This document shows, piece after piece, positions 46,183 through 56,597 of a stretch of 64,000 nucleotides of DNA; within the stretch, counting starts at the first letter, position 1, and every line of letters starts with the position of its first letter. The stretch is from Buddleja alternifolia (Eukaryota > Streptophyta > Magnoliopsida > Lamiales > Scrophulariaceae): contig CM033401.1 of assembly GCA_019426215.1 (NCBI GenBank), positions 13,707,134 through 13,771,133 on the forward strand, read 5' to 3'. A model generated the notes under the pieces. It was given only the letters and a program-made list of their open reading frames with translations. It did not search any database and was not told the origin of the DNA. Position numbers and translations under genes: made by a program.

Positions 46183-47556
46183 TTATATAAGATCCTAATA
46201 TTTCATAAAAACTATTGGTATATCATACGCTTTAGGATTCTGACTGTAGTTTCAGTCAAATTTATAGAATAATAATAAGAAAAGTCCATATTACAGATCA
46301 TGAAATAAATAAATTAATTTTATTCTCAAATTTATAATTATTAAGTACACACATGGAATGTGCTACAAGGACTAATTGGAAGAAAATATTATAAGTTAAA
46401 GGTCGCCATATTGCCGAAGCACGAGATGCTTTAAAAGCCCATCATGTATGTGAGCGGTGGACTCTGATCACTTGTCGTGGGCTTCAATAAATGGCACATT
46501 ACAGATTTGGCCCATGGATATAATTTACAAAGAATACCCCTCATTAGACCTCAATTAGCATTTCGTGCTTTTAAGTTTCAATATCATTATATAATATATA
46601 ACATGTGTGTGTGTAAGTATATATCATTTATCATGTATTCACTTCAAAAACAAAACATTTATTTGATATTATGTAGAAATGTAGAAATGAATTTTATACA
46701 TGAAATATGTATATATCTATATTGCGCACATGAGGAATGAGTATGCATTATAATTTATACATAATTTAATACATCATTAATAAATTTTGTTTTCTTTAAA
46801 TAAATAAATATATTTTAAGTTTTTATATTTAGAATATACATTTTGTGTGTTAATATTATAAGTCATGTATCAATATAGAATATCACTAGTTCATTATTAA
46901 ATGCTCCGGGATAGCACAGGAGTATAGAGGTGGAATTAACGACTGATTTCATAGTTCATTCACAATTTTAATTTATTGGTCTCAAGAGTCATGTCACTGT
47001 AGCGCCCAAAATTCTAGCCCAGACCCAATTTGTTCACACCCAAGTATATTTTACAAGGAGAGTGTACTACACGTATCATATAATTAGTAAATTATTTTTA
47101 TAAAATACAGATGAGTTTGGCGGAGCATGACGCGAGTTAGAATTGCCTTCGTAACGCTTATGTTTCCTTGCTAAGGGCTTTCTTAATGTATTCGCTCTAG
47201 GGCTTTGGGTCGTACTTTGAGGGTTTTGGGCTTCAGGACCCAAAACACACCCACACCCCTGTACTCATTTTTAAAAATGAGTTGATGCAATATTAGATAT
47301 TGTAAAGATACGATAATCCTCAAATACGTAATAAACACGTCACGTGGCATTTCAAGAATAAAAATAAAATAAAAATATTAATGTCTAGTCCGGGACCTAT
47401 TCAAGTCAGAAACTTGACCAAAACGCCATTGTTTTCAATCAATATTTTCGTGTGATACATGATAGATGTGACTATGCGATGGTTAACCACCCTAATGATC
47501 TAATGATGATAGATGAATGTCAATTTGACATTAAGACGAATAAAATAGATGATTAG
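46183..47556. other. Intergenic with a dispersed repeat
   Basis: AT-rich. About 47008-47105 is related to 56033-56130 (AAAATTCTAGCCCAGACCC versus AAAATTTTAGCTCAGACCC, then GTGTACTAC/GTGTATTAC and ATATAATTRGTAA). This is a dispersed repeat of unknown class. No gene is recognised. Confidence 0.5.
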
Positions 47557-47558
47557 AA

Positions 47559-47716
47559 AAGCAGAGAATATGGCATAACAAAAGACAAAAACCAATGGTA
47601 GTCTGAGAGACGATTGATGAAGAAAAATAAGTCACAAAAGCAGAGCATATGGCATAACAAATGACAAAAACCAATGGTAGCCTGAGAGATGATTGACGAA
47701 GAAAAATAAGTCACAA
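47559..47716. repeat. 79-bp tandem duplication
   Basis: Two units with period 79 bp, sharing ATATGGCATAACAAA and GACAAAAACCAATGGTAG and GAAGAAAAATAAGTCACAA, differing at about seven positions. Confidence 0.9.
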
Positions 47717-47722
47717 GGAAAG

Positions 47723-48531
47723 TAGGAGTGTACGCGGTCATGTTCGGACAGTTTTATGAAAAAAATAATTCAACTCTAACTATCATGTACGGGTTGACAA
47801 AGTATCACATTAAAACCTCATAAATATCCAAACCGAGCGGTTCGGGTTAGTTGGGTTTAACTTATTTAACGGGTGGCGAGTTATCGAATTATAAGTATAG
47901 TACTTACAACTTATTTATAGTTACAACTAGTAATTGAGAAATTAAATAACATATTTGGTTGTACATTCAACTTAAAAACTTTGAGTTGGTGGGAAATATA
48001 AAAATAAGTGATGTTTTTAAATAAAAATCCTATTATCATGACTTGTATTGAGTGAAAACTCTATAATCTATATAAAACTAAATTATTTTATAAATTTATC
48101 ATAAAAACACACACACACATGACACACACCCACCCACCCACCCACACTCACACACGCACAAATCAAGTAAGAATAAGTGTTCAAGGAGAAAATATATTTG
48201 ATGAAATAAAAAATAAAGTGTGTTATTGTTACATGAATATAAGTAGAGTCATTCTTATTAGTTAGATAGTATATATGCATATATAGTTTTCAAAGTTTAG
48301 TGCTAATCTTTAACTATGTATACATATACTTGAGACATATACAATTAATGATTGAGTTGCTGGTGAGACGGGTTGCAGTTATTAAACCCACCACCCGATC
48401 CGAATGTGGCATGTCATAGTAGTTTCGACCGGCCACTATTATTTAAAAATTTCAAATTGGCGATTTTTATGTGGATCGGCTAGGATAGAGCGGTTTGGGC
48501 ATGTTGTGCGGATTTATGCACACACTTAACT
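47723..48531. mobile_element. Putative hAT-like non-autonomous element (809 bp)
   Basis: The left end TAGGAGTGTACGCGG and the inverted right end AGTTAAGTGTGTGCAT are weakly similar. Flanks AAGGAAAG and ATGAAAAG match 6 of 8. GGTTCGGGTTAGTTGGG-type blocks inside resemble plant hAT derivatives. Borders are uncertain. Confidence 0.35.
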
Positions 48532-48539
48532 ATGAAAAG

Positions 48540-49056
48540 TAAAAAATGAGAAAGATGGGGCAGAGCGCTGATGATGCAAATAGTTATATCTACGATCAAA
48601 TTCACTTACACTTTATATATATATATATATGTATATAATACATATTATTTGTTATGTTTAAATTTTTATTATTAGTGGTCGAGTTAGACAAATTTATACT
48701 TCTATTTATTTTAAGTATTTATGGTTGTGTAAAATTAAATAAGACAAATAATTATATAATATATATATTAACAATCGTATTCTCAAAAATGTCGTATCCT
48801 TATTGTATCGTATTCATGTCATCGTGTCCACGTTCGATATCTTTCATTCTCCCAGTTTTTCCCTTCTGCTTTTGTTTACCAAAGAGAAGAAAAAAGAGTT
48901 CGGTTAATAGTTAGGGTAATTTTATGTCAGGCCGAGTTTAATGCTCCAATTCTGTGTTTATTTCTCTTACAAAGTGGAGACCCCACACATAAAAGAGATA
49001 TAAATACTAGGATAATTAGACTCGGTCTATCATAAATTTTTTCTTAATATTTAAAA
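48540..49056. other. Intergenic, nothing recognised
   Basis: AT-rich sequence upstream of the MITE that precedes the BFA2 promoter. Confidence 0.6.
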
Positions 49057-49066
49057 GGTTATTATA

Positions 49067-49431
49067 GGGATAATTGCATTAGACCCCCCTGTGAACCTGC
49101 GTCAAATTACCATGTGTTATCTTTTTTGCGCACCGCCCTCTTGTGTTTTATTTTATTCTGCATACTCTACCTTTTTTAATCTTTTTTGGTGTTTTTTTCA
49201 TCATAAATGTTTTAAATCCAACCCAAATTAAATTATTTATCTATTAGAAACATATAGGGGCAAAAATGCATTCATACTCACATTTATGATGGAAAAAAGC
49301 CCAAAAATAATCAAAAAAGGGAAAGTATGTAAAATAAAATAGAACACAAAGGGGCACTACGTAAAAAAACGTAATACAGGATAGTTTGGCGCAAGTTTCG
49401 CTAATCACAAGATGATTTTATGCAATTATCC
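49067..49431. mobile_element. MULE-like foldback MITE, 365 bp, next to the BFA2 promoter
   Basis: Perfect 10-bp duplication GGTTATTATA at 49057-49066 and 49432-49441. Termini GGGATAATTGCAT/GGATAATTGCAT inverted, with pairing arms of about 160 bp (TTGTGTTTTATTTTATTC against TTGTGTTCTATTTTATTT; TTTTTCATCATAAATG against TTTTCCATCATAAATG). Related in termini to 43422-44414 and 45831-46173. Confidence 0.9.
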
Positions 49432-49482
49432 GGTTATTATATTTACCCAAATGCAAAATCCGCAGGTGTCACACTCCACAAG

Positions 49483-49490
49483 TATAAAAT
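49483..49490 (+). promoter_or_regulatory. TATA box of the BFA2 gene
   Basis: TATAAAAT, 265 bp upstream of the start codon, with a spliced leader between. It lies 52 bp downstream of the MITE right end. Confidence 0.55.
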
Positions 49491-49588
49491 TGCTGAAAAT
49501 ATCAAAACCCAAATAGTTGCTCTGTTTTTCCTCCACTTCTTTCAACTTCCATTATCCTATTATTCCTCTCAACACCCTCTCATCAAAG

Positions 49589-49732
49589 GTAAGATTTTCA
49601 CACTCTCCTCAGCTAGAACCCATTTGTTTTAAGCTGAATTCGACTTTTGTAATTGAATTATTCTTATTTTCTTTATCCTGAATGCAATCAATCACTGAAA
49701 TGAATTCAAACAATTAGTACCAATATAAGCAG
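49589..49732 (+). other. Probable 5' UTR intron of BFA2
   Basis: ATCAAAG|GTAAGATT at 49588/49589 and ATATAAGCAG|AGGGCC at 49732/49733, 144 bp, ending 15 bp before the ATG. Good plant splice consensus; no transcript evidence. Confidence 0.6.
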
Positions 49733-49747
49733 AGGGCCACTGCATCC

Positions 49748-52552
49748 ATGGCCTCTCTGAAGATCTCAGTTTCTGTAGATAGCAACCCTTATGATTCCAA
49801 GAAGCTAACATTTACAGTTAATTCGTTGAAATTTGCTTCGATTTCGTTGTTTTCGGGTTATGTAAATACGAATGGGGCACTTATTGTGAAGCCATTTTTT
49901 AAACTGAAGCACATTAGAGTTTCTAGGTTAGAAACTGAGGTTTTGGATACTTCCGAGTCTAAGTTGGATGATTTTCGAACCGATAATCTGGAGAACGATG
50001 TGGCTATTGATGATAATTTGATTTTAGAAACCCCAAATTTTGATAGGGATTTTCATAAAGGGAGAGTTAATATCTGGAAGAGGTTTAGGGGTTCAAAGAC
50101 AGTTAAGAAAAACACCAAGCGTGATTTCAATGTTCGTAGAAACCGCAACGTTGTATATAAAAAGGAACAAAAAGTTAGTGCAGATGGTGTCTTGGAGGAT
50201 GGAACTGTGGTAGACTTAAATTTTGATGATGTTGGGCCTGAGTTGAGCACGGATCGTTGCAATCTGATATTGGAACAGCTTGAGAAGAGCAATGATAGCA
50301 AAGCTTTGAGGTTTTTTGAGTGGATGAAAGTTAATGGGAAGTTAAAGCAGAATTTCACTGCCTATAATTTGATCCTTAGAGTTTTGGGTAGAAAAGCGGA
50401 CTGGGGTGGAGCGGAAGTAATGATTAAGGAGATGATTAGCGACTCAGGTTGCGAGCTTAATTATCAGATTTTCAATACCCTTATATATGCTTGTTATAAG
50501 AATGGTCTCGTGGATTTGGGTGCTCGGTGGTTCAGGATGATGTTAGATTATAAGGTTAGGCCAAATGTTGCTACTTTTGGAATGTTGATGTCTCTTTATC
50601 AGAAGGGTTGGGCTGTTGAGGAGGCAGAATTTACGTTTTCTCGAATGAGGAATTCAAAAATAACGTGCCAATCAGCTTATTCAGCTATGATCACAATTTA
50701 TACACGCATGGGCTTGTATAATAAAGCTGAAGACGTTATTGGCTTCCTAAGAGACGACAAAGTGGTTTTAAATCAAGAGAATTGGTTGGTTCTGCTTAAT
50801 GCTTACTGCCAGCAGGGCAAATTAAGTGAAGCTGAGCTTGCGTTGTGTGCAATGAGAGAAGCCGGATTTTCTCCCAATATAGTTGCATACAACACGATGA
50901 TCACTGGATATGGGAGAGTTTCAAATATGGATAATGCAGAACGTTTGTTTCAAAACCTTAAAGAAGTCGGTTTTGAGCCTGATGAAACGACGTATAGGTC
51001 TCTAATTGAAGGTTGGGGTCGAGCGGGCAATTATAAGTGGGCAAAACATCACTATATGGAACTCAAGAAGTTAGGCCTTAAGCCTAATTCATCAAACTTG
51101 TACACATTGATAAGATTGCAAGCTAAGCATGAAGACGTAGAGGGCGCCATTAAAACTATTGAGGACATGATGATGATTGGTTGTGAAAAGTCCTCCATCC
51201 TCGGGATTGTTTTAAAGGCTTATGAAAAGGCTAATAGACTGGAAATGATGTCTTCGGTTCTGGAAGGTTCCATGTATGATCATGTTCTTAATAACCAGAC
51301 ATCATGCACGATTCTCGTAACGGCTTATGTGAAAAACTGCTTGATTGACAATGCATTGAAAGTTATGAGAGAGAAGCTGTGGGTGGATCCTATATTTGAG
51401 GATAACTTGTACCATCTCTTGATATGTTCATGCAAAGATTTGGGCCATCTTGAAAATGCCATCAAAATATTTACATGCATGCCTAAATCTGGTAAAGGTA
51501 AACCAAACTTGAATATTTTCTGCACAATGATAGGCATTTACAGTACAATGAGCATGTTCTCTGAAGCTGAAAAGCTTTATAAAGAGTTGAAGAATTCAGG
51601 TGTCGAATTGGACATGATAGCTTTTAGCATTATAATAAGAATGTATGTCAAATCGGGGTCTTTAAAAGAGGCGTGCATTGTTCTAGAAAAAATGGATAAA
51701 CAGAAGAATATTGCCCCTGATGTTTATCTTCTACGTGATATGCTCCGGATTTATCAACGGTGTGGCATGCATGAGAAATTGGTTGATTTATACTACAAAG
51801 TGTTGAAAAATGGTGAAATTTGGGATGAGGAAATGTATAATTGTGTTATAAACTGCTGTGCGCGTGCATTGCCAGTGGACGAACTTTCGAGGCTTTTTGA
51901 TGAAATGGTTCAACGTGGATTTGCACCAAACACAATTACATTCAACGTGATGCTCAATGCTTATGGAAAATCCCGTCTTTTTGAAAGGGCGAGAAAGGTA
52001 TTTTGGATGGCTAAGAAACAGGGCTTAATCGATGTAATATCTTACAATACTATAATAGCTGCTTATGGGAAGAACAAATACTTGAAGAATATGTCAGCTG
52101 CTGTGAAGAAAATGCAATTTGATGGATTTTCGGTTTCTCTTGAAGCGTACAATTGCATGTTGGATGTGTATGGAAAAGAAGGCGAAATGGATAAGTTTAG
52201 AAGTGTGTTGCAGATGATGAAGGGCGCTAACTGTTCTTCTGATCGTTACACTTACAACATTTTAATCAATATTTATGGAGAGAAAGGATGGATTGAAGAA
52301 GTTGGTGGTGTGTTAATGGAATTGAAAGAATGTGGAATTGGGCCGGATTTGTGCAGTTATAACACATTGATAAAAGCGTATGGGATTGTGGGAATGGTTG
52401 AAGATGCGGTGGATTTGGTGAAAGAAATGAGAGAAAATGGAATAGAACCTGATAGAATAACTTATACTAATCTGATAAATGCACTAAGAAAGAATGATAT
52501 GTTTCTCGAGGCTGTAAAGTGGTCATTGTGGATGAAGCAGATGAGGCTTTGA
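49748..52552 (+). CDS. BFA2: Chloroplast PPR protein BFA2 (At4g30825 orthologue)
   Basis: A P-type pentatricopeptide repeat protein of 934 residues in a single exon, as in Arabidopsis (about 900). The Arabidopsis protein protects atpH/atpF transcripts in the chloroplast and is needed for ATP synthase accumulation. The first 60 or so residues are rich in Ser/Lys/Val and poor in acidic residues, consistent with a transit peptide (MASLKISVSVDSNPYDSKKL). From about residue 195, roughly 16-18 PPR motifs follow (for example AYNLILRVLGRKADWGGAEV, YNTMITGYGRVSNMDNAERL, YNTIIAAYGKNKYLKNM, YNTLIKAYGIVGMVEDAVDL). The C-terminal WSLWMKQM and the MYNCVINCCARALPVDELS block are diagnostic for this orthologue group. 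No defect is seen. Confidence 0.93.
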   Translation: MASLKISVSVDSNPYDSKKLTFTVNSLKFASISLFSGYVNTNGALIVKPFFKLKHIRVSRLETEVLDTSESKLDDFRTDNLENDVAIDDNLILETPNFDRDFHKGRVNIWKRFRGSKTVKKNTKRDFNVRRNRNVVYKKEQKVSADGVLEDGTVVDLNFDDVGPELSTDRCNLILEQLEKSNDSKALRFFEWMKVNGKLKQNFTAYNLILRVLGRKADWGGAEVMIKEMISDSGCELNYQIFNTLIYACYKNGLVDLGARWFRMMLDYKVRPNVATFGMLMSLYQKGWAVEEAEFTFSRMRNSKITCQSAYSAMITIYTRMGLYNKAEDVIGFLRDDKVVLNQENWLVLLNAYCQQGKLSEAELALCAMREAGFSPNIVAYNTMITGYGRVSNMDNAERLFQNLKEVGFEPDETTYRSLIEGWGRAGNYKWAKHHYMELKKLGLKPNSSNLYTLIRLQAKHEDVEGAIKTIEDMMMIGCEKSSILGIVLKAYEKANRLEMMSSVLEGSMYDHVLNNQTSCTILVTAYVKNCLIDNALKVMREKLWVDPIFEDNLYHLLICSCKDLGHLENAIKIFTCMPKSGKGKPNLNIFCTMIGIYSTMSMFSEAEKLYKELKNSGVELDMIAFSIIIRMYVKSGSLKEACIVLEKMDKQKNIAPDVYLLRDMLRIYQRCGMHEKLVDLYYKVLKNGEIWDEEMYNCVINCCARALPVDELSRLFDEMVQRGFAPNTITFNVMLNAYGKSRLFERARKVFWMAKKQGLIDVISYNTIIAAYGKNKYLKNMSAAVKKMQFDGFSVSLEAYNCMLDVYGKEGEMDKFRSVLQMMKGANCSSDRYTYNILINIYGEKGWIEEVGGVLMELKECGIGPDLCSYNTLIKAYGIVGMVEDAVDLVKEMRENGIEPDRITYTNLINALRKNDMFLEAVKWSLWMKQMRL

Positions 52553-52797
52553 AGCTTTTATGCTTTTAAATGCTGCTTCCTTCGGTTCGCCTATTTATCG
52601 CCGAGGTAAATCAATGGCTTTTTGTAATAATTGATATATCTATAGCACCTTCTTAGTTGAAGTAGGATGAGATTCATCTTTTGACTGTTTATAGCTTTGG
52701 TTTGACAGTTATATGTTTATAATTTGCTCTTATTTTTCTCCTCTTGATTTGGTGTACGGCAGGGGATGGCACCCGTCAGTTGTATCTCTATATTTCT

Positions 52798-52803
52798 AAT
52801 AAA
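52798..52803 (+). terminator. Possible polyadenylation signal of BFA2
   Basis: AATAAA about 245 bp after the stop codon, inside an A-rich run. Position fits a plant 3' UTR. Confidence 0.4.
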
Positions 52804-52814
52804 AAAAAAAAATT

Positions 52815-53190
52815 AGACACTCATTGAGTGGTTAAAGATACTTTTACTGGCGTCGTTTGCTTTACTTACGTTTCTGCTTTCAGTTCTCTCATAATCTGCT
52901 TCCGTACTTAAAACATAAGATGGAACACTGAGCTGGAAAGGAAAGTCTGAAGTGAATTCTATTTCTTTACTGTGTCGTTTTTTCGACATCTAAAGTTACA
53001 GATACTGATTGAGTGCTTAAAGGTAAATTTCTCTGGCCGCATTTACTTCGCTCGCGTTTTTGCTTTCAATTTTCTCATATTTGTTTCACTATATAGACTT
53101 AGTATGAATTATGGACGTGGAATATAAGATGAAACGCCGAACTAGAAAGGAAAATTCAAAGTGATTCTAGTTCTTTATTGTGTCCTCTTT
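52815..53190. repeat. Diverged 185-bp tandem duplication in the BFA2-GRP intergenic region
   Basis: ATTGAGTGGTTAAAG..GCTTTCAGTTCTCTCAT..AGCTGGAAAGGAAAG recurs 185 bp later as ATTGAGTGCTTAAAG..GCTTTCAATTTTCTCAT..AACTAGAAAGGAAAA. It is non-coding and falls between the BFA2 3' UTR and the glycine-rich protein gene. Confidence 0.7.
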
Positions 53191-53459
53191 TGGCCTTTCT
53201 TGTGCTATTGCGGTTAAGTAAGATGAAGGTTAAGGAGGCGTCTTCAAGCACTAATAATTATTTTTGCAATGGAATTTCTGACAATCAAAGAAATCAAACT
53301 GAGATTACAAAGACATCACAGAAAGAAGCAAGCAGAACATAAGAATTTTGATACACAGTTGAATAATTAAAAACATGGTTTAGAAGCAGAGAAAAATACA
53401 GCAGTCCAGGCTTTTCTTCTTTCCAAATTCATAGGTTCCTGACATCATCACAAACTTAA

Positions 53460-54833
53460 TTAATGTCCACCACCAATGCCGCCTCCAGCTCCTCCACCTC
53501 CACCAATGCCGCCACCGGCCTCTCCACCTCCACCAATGCCGCCACCGGCCCCTCCACCTCCACCAAATCCTCCTCCACCACCTCCTCCGCCACCTCCTCC
53601 ACCAAATCCTCCGCCACCACCAATTCCTTTACCTATACCTCCCCCAAAACCACCACCACCACCTGCACCTATTCCCCCGCCAATTCCTTTGCCTATACCT
53701 CCTCCGAAACCACCTCCACCCCCAAATCCACCACCTGCTCCACCGCCACCTATGCCACTCCCAACTCCACCACCAATACCTCCTCCTACACCACCACCAA
53801 CTCCACCTCCACCTCCAACCCCTCCACCAACACCACCTCCTATACCTCCACCGGCTCCACCTCCCCCTCCAACCCCTCCACCAACACCACCTCCTATCCC
53901 CCCACCTATTCCTCCACCGGCTCCACCTCCAACTCCTTTGCCTCTTCCTCCACCAATGCCACCACCACCTCCAACACCTTTCCCAATTCCTCCTGAACCT
54001 CCACTTGCACCACCACCTCCAACACCTTTCCCAATTCCTCCTGAACCTCCACTTGCACCACCACCTCCCCCTAAACCACCACCCGATCCATGACCATGAC
54101 CATGACCATGACCACCACCAATACCACCTCCCTTTCTAATCCCAGCTCCTCCGCCCTTTCCTTTCCCGATTCCAGCTCCTCCTTTAGCATGACCACCGCC
54201 CCCACCTATGCCTCCTCCAACCCCATCATGATGTTTTTTCCCCTTCTTATGAGGTTCTACACCATTATGACTTCCACTTGAACCCTTGTGACCACCTCCA
54301 CCACTAGCGCCACCACCACCAACTCCACTACCAATGCCTCCACCGCCACCACCACCACCAATGCCTCCACCTCCACCAGCTCCTCCACCAATGCCTCCAC
54401 CTCCACCAACACCGCCACCACCCCCAATGCCTCCACCACCACCACCACCACCACCCCCAATACCACCACCGCCTCCAAAGCCTCCACCTCCACCTACACC
54501 GCCACCACCGCCGATACCACCTCCGCCTCCAATCCCACCACCTCCACCTCCACCAATCCCACCACCTTTTCCTATACAATCAGGCTTCCCATAATGATAA
54601 CTAAACCCAACCCCTTTTCCCCAACTAAATGATCGTCCAGACTTCCCTCCATCTACATTAATCAAACCATGGTTACCATCAAGTAACCATTCAGCTGGTT
54701 TTTTCACTTCACCATTTCCCCCCAACTTCCTCGCCTCTATACACCCCAACACCAAAACACAAAGCACCACCGCGACAAATCCCTTCCCAACCATCATTTG
54801 CATGGACACACTTAGCATGCAAATCAGAGGCAA
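53460..54833 (-). CDS. Secreted glycine-rich protein (cell-wall type GRP)
   Basis: A hydrophobic signal peptide (GFVAVVLCVLVLGCIEA, cleavage likely before RK) is followed by a short non-repetitive part (KPAEWLLDGNHG, SFSWGKGVGFSYHYGKPDC). A long Gly-rich domain of GGGIGGG/GGGVGGG/GGGAGGG type makes up most of the 457 codons. Such proteins are exported to the cell wall. A HGHGHGHG stretch and KGKKHHDG-type basic patches interrupt the Gly repeats. A 48-bp unit encoding GASGGSGGIGKGVGGG is tandemly duplicated (about 53960-54060). The listed start is the first Met, but a TATA box only 10 bp upstream implies that Met11 (54803) or Met13 is the real start. Confidence 0.88.
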   Translation of the reverse strand: MPLICMLSVSMQMMVGKGFVAVVLCVLVLGCIEARKLGGNGEVKKPAEWLLDGNHGLINVDGGKSGRSFSWGKGVGFSYHYGKPDCIGKGGGIGGGGGGGIGGGGGIGGGGGVGGGGGFGGGGGIGGGGGGGGGGIGGGGGVGGGGGIGGGAGGGGGIGGGGGGGGIGSGVGGGGASGGGGHKGSSGSHNGVEPHKKGKKHHDGVGGGIGGGGGHAKGGAGIGKGKGGGAGIRKGGGIGGGHGHGHGHGSGGGLGGGGGASGGSGGIGKGVGGGGASGGSGGIGKGVGGGGGIGGGRGKGVGGGAGGGIGGGIGGGVGGGVGGGGGAGGGIGGGVGGGVGGGGGVGGGVGGGIGGGVGSGIGGGGAGGGFGGGGGFGGGIGKGIGGGIGAGGGGGFGGGIGKGIGGGGGFGGGGGGGGGGGGFGGGGGAGGGIGGGGEAGGGIGGGGGAGGGIGGGH

Positions 54834-54842
54834 AACTTCAAC

Positions 54843-54850
54843 ATTTTATA
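54843..54850 (-). promoter_or_regulatory. TATA box of the glycine-rich protein gene
   Basis: TATAAAAT on the minus strand, 10 bp before the first ATG of the frame. Transcription would start about 30 bp downstream, inside the first codons, which favours a downstream Met. Confidence 0.5.
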
Positions 54851-56032
54851 AACTAGTACACCCGCCCTCGTATTAATTATTATAAGCATAAATACTCTTC
54901 TTGCCAACCAATTTTCACCTTTGAATATTTTTCCTATTTTTTATGACAACTTACACATTGTCCAGCTCGAATACCCACACATATACGTGAATACTCCCAT
55001 GCATGTATTCATGCCACTTTTCCAAAAGGTAATTGGTATTCTAAACGAGAAGGTTGTAATTATAATAAAAGTTTTAAGTTGGGGGCAGTTGACTATTGTC
55101 ACAGAATTACGTTGGGAGTTGGCCACTTTTCCAATAAATGGTGGTTTATTCACACTCATTATGCTTGTATCTATTAATTTTATATTATGTTAAAATGGTT
55201 ATTACATTACCAAAAAATAATGGAAAATGGAAGTCCCGGTAATTGAGACTTGAAAGAAGAGAAAATGCAATAAATATACAGTGCAATTAATAGGAGATTG
55301 CTAACTAGTATAGAGCAATTATAAGAAGCTAGTGAATCGTGGTTGGTTAGTTGATGGTCACGGACTGCATGCGTTTACGGGTAAAAAAGTTGGAACTATT
55401 GCGTGATACTAAATTCAAGCCTCTCTAATGTTATCCAAATACATCCTCCAAATTTATGAGTGAATGTTTTTGGGCAAATTAGAACTTTTCAAACCCAATT
55501 TATGTTCGGCAGTTTGCTTAAGAGGGTGTTTTATTAAATTTATTTTTAAGAGCTTATAAGTTATTAGCGTGTTTATAAGATATTTTTGGAGTTTATATGC
55601 TCTCTGTCTTATAAACTGTTAAACATAAGTTGAGATTTTTTGACTTATTATTTAAGAGTTTATAAGCTCCTGACAGTTTATTTAAGAGATTATAAGCCGT
55701 GTTACTAAAAAAATTATCAAACACTTTGTGAGAATTTATGTAAATTGTTTTAAGGAAATTATATCCTTAGCGAAATATATACCTTTTAAATATGGAACTT
55801 AGATTTGCACATATTATGCATTATTTATATTTCTTGGATATCGGGTCAGGTTTTGAAAACTTGAATCAAATTAATCCTGTAACAATAGAGGCAGCAAAAT
55901 TGGCCAGTGTATTGTTATACTGGCAATTTAGGGACAATACCTATTGAAAACTCGCAAATGCAGTTCAAGTTTCATTGAAAATTTCAATTTTTTTGTTCAG
56001 AAAATACTGATATGGAACTTTAAATTTGTTGG
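54851..56032. other. Intergenic, with a probable MITE at about 55521-55735
   Basis: At 55521-55735, blocks GGGTGTTTTATTAAATTT..AGAGCTTATAAG and the inverted AGTGTTTGATAATTTTTT..GGCTTATAATC look like the ends of a hAT-style MITE with internal TTATAAGCTC motifs. No clear target duplication. The rest is AT-rich with no gene. Confidence 0.4.
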
Positions 56033-56130
56033 AAAATTTTAGCTCAGACCCGGCTTCGTCGCATCCAAGTGTATTTCATAAGAAGAGTGTATTACACTTG
56101 CCATATAATTGGTAAGTTATTTCAAAAAGT
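56033..56130. repeat. Dispersed repeat, related to 47008-47105
   Basis: Shares AAAATTYTAGCYCAGACCC, AAGTRTATTT, GAGTGTAYTACAC and ATATAATTRGTAA with the other copy. Class unknown. Confidence 0.55.
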
Positions 56131-56232
56131 ATATAAGGATTTGACCGAGCCGGGAGCGGGCTCGATTTTCCAAATTTGAAATCTTTTAATTTTCCTTAGG
56201 TAGAGTTAAGAAGTTGCTGAATAGCACACGAC

Positions 56233-56597
56233 AAATAATTGCATGTGCTCACAACAGGAAGAGTCCAGACAAAAGAACCACAAACACCAAATACTCGAAA
56301 AAGCTAAATTATGACATTTCTAATCTCAGTTCGGATCCTTTATTGTAAATAGTGTTTCATCTCCTATTTCATTTACTTGTGCATGACAAGTGTGTAAATC
56401 TTTTCATTAAATATATAAAAAAATTGAATTTTATACACTTATTATGTAAAGAAATAAATTGAATAGGAGATGCAATACCATTTATAATAAAGAATCCGAA
56501 TTGAGATTAGAAATGTCATAATTTAGCTTTTTCGAGTATTTGGTGTTTATGGTTCTTTTGTCTGGACTCTTCCTGTTGTGAGCACATGCAATTATTT
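56233..56597. repeat. Near-perfect 365-bp foldback (inverted repeat)
   Basis: The left arm from AAATAATTGCATGTGCTCAC and the right arm ending GTGAGCACATGCAATTATTT are inverted copies with very few mismatches over about 145 bp (shared blocks GAGTCCAGACAAAAGAACCA, CAAATACTCGAAAAAGCTAA, GACATTTCTAATCTCA). Weaker pairing continues towards the centre near 56415. No coding sequence. No convincing target duplication. Confidence 0.92.

Noticed and set aside
53463..54093. Long Pro-rich and Ser/Thr-rich open frames on the plus strand
   Set aside because: They are antisense shadows of the glycine-rich protein repeats (GGN codons read as CCN). The minus frame has a signal peptide and a promoter.
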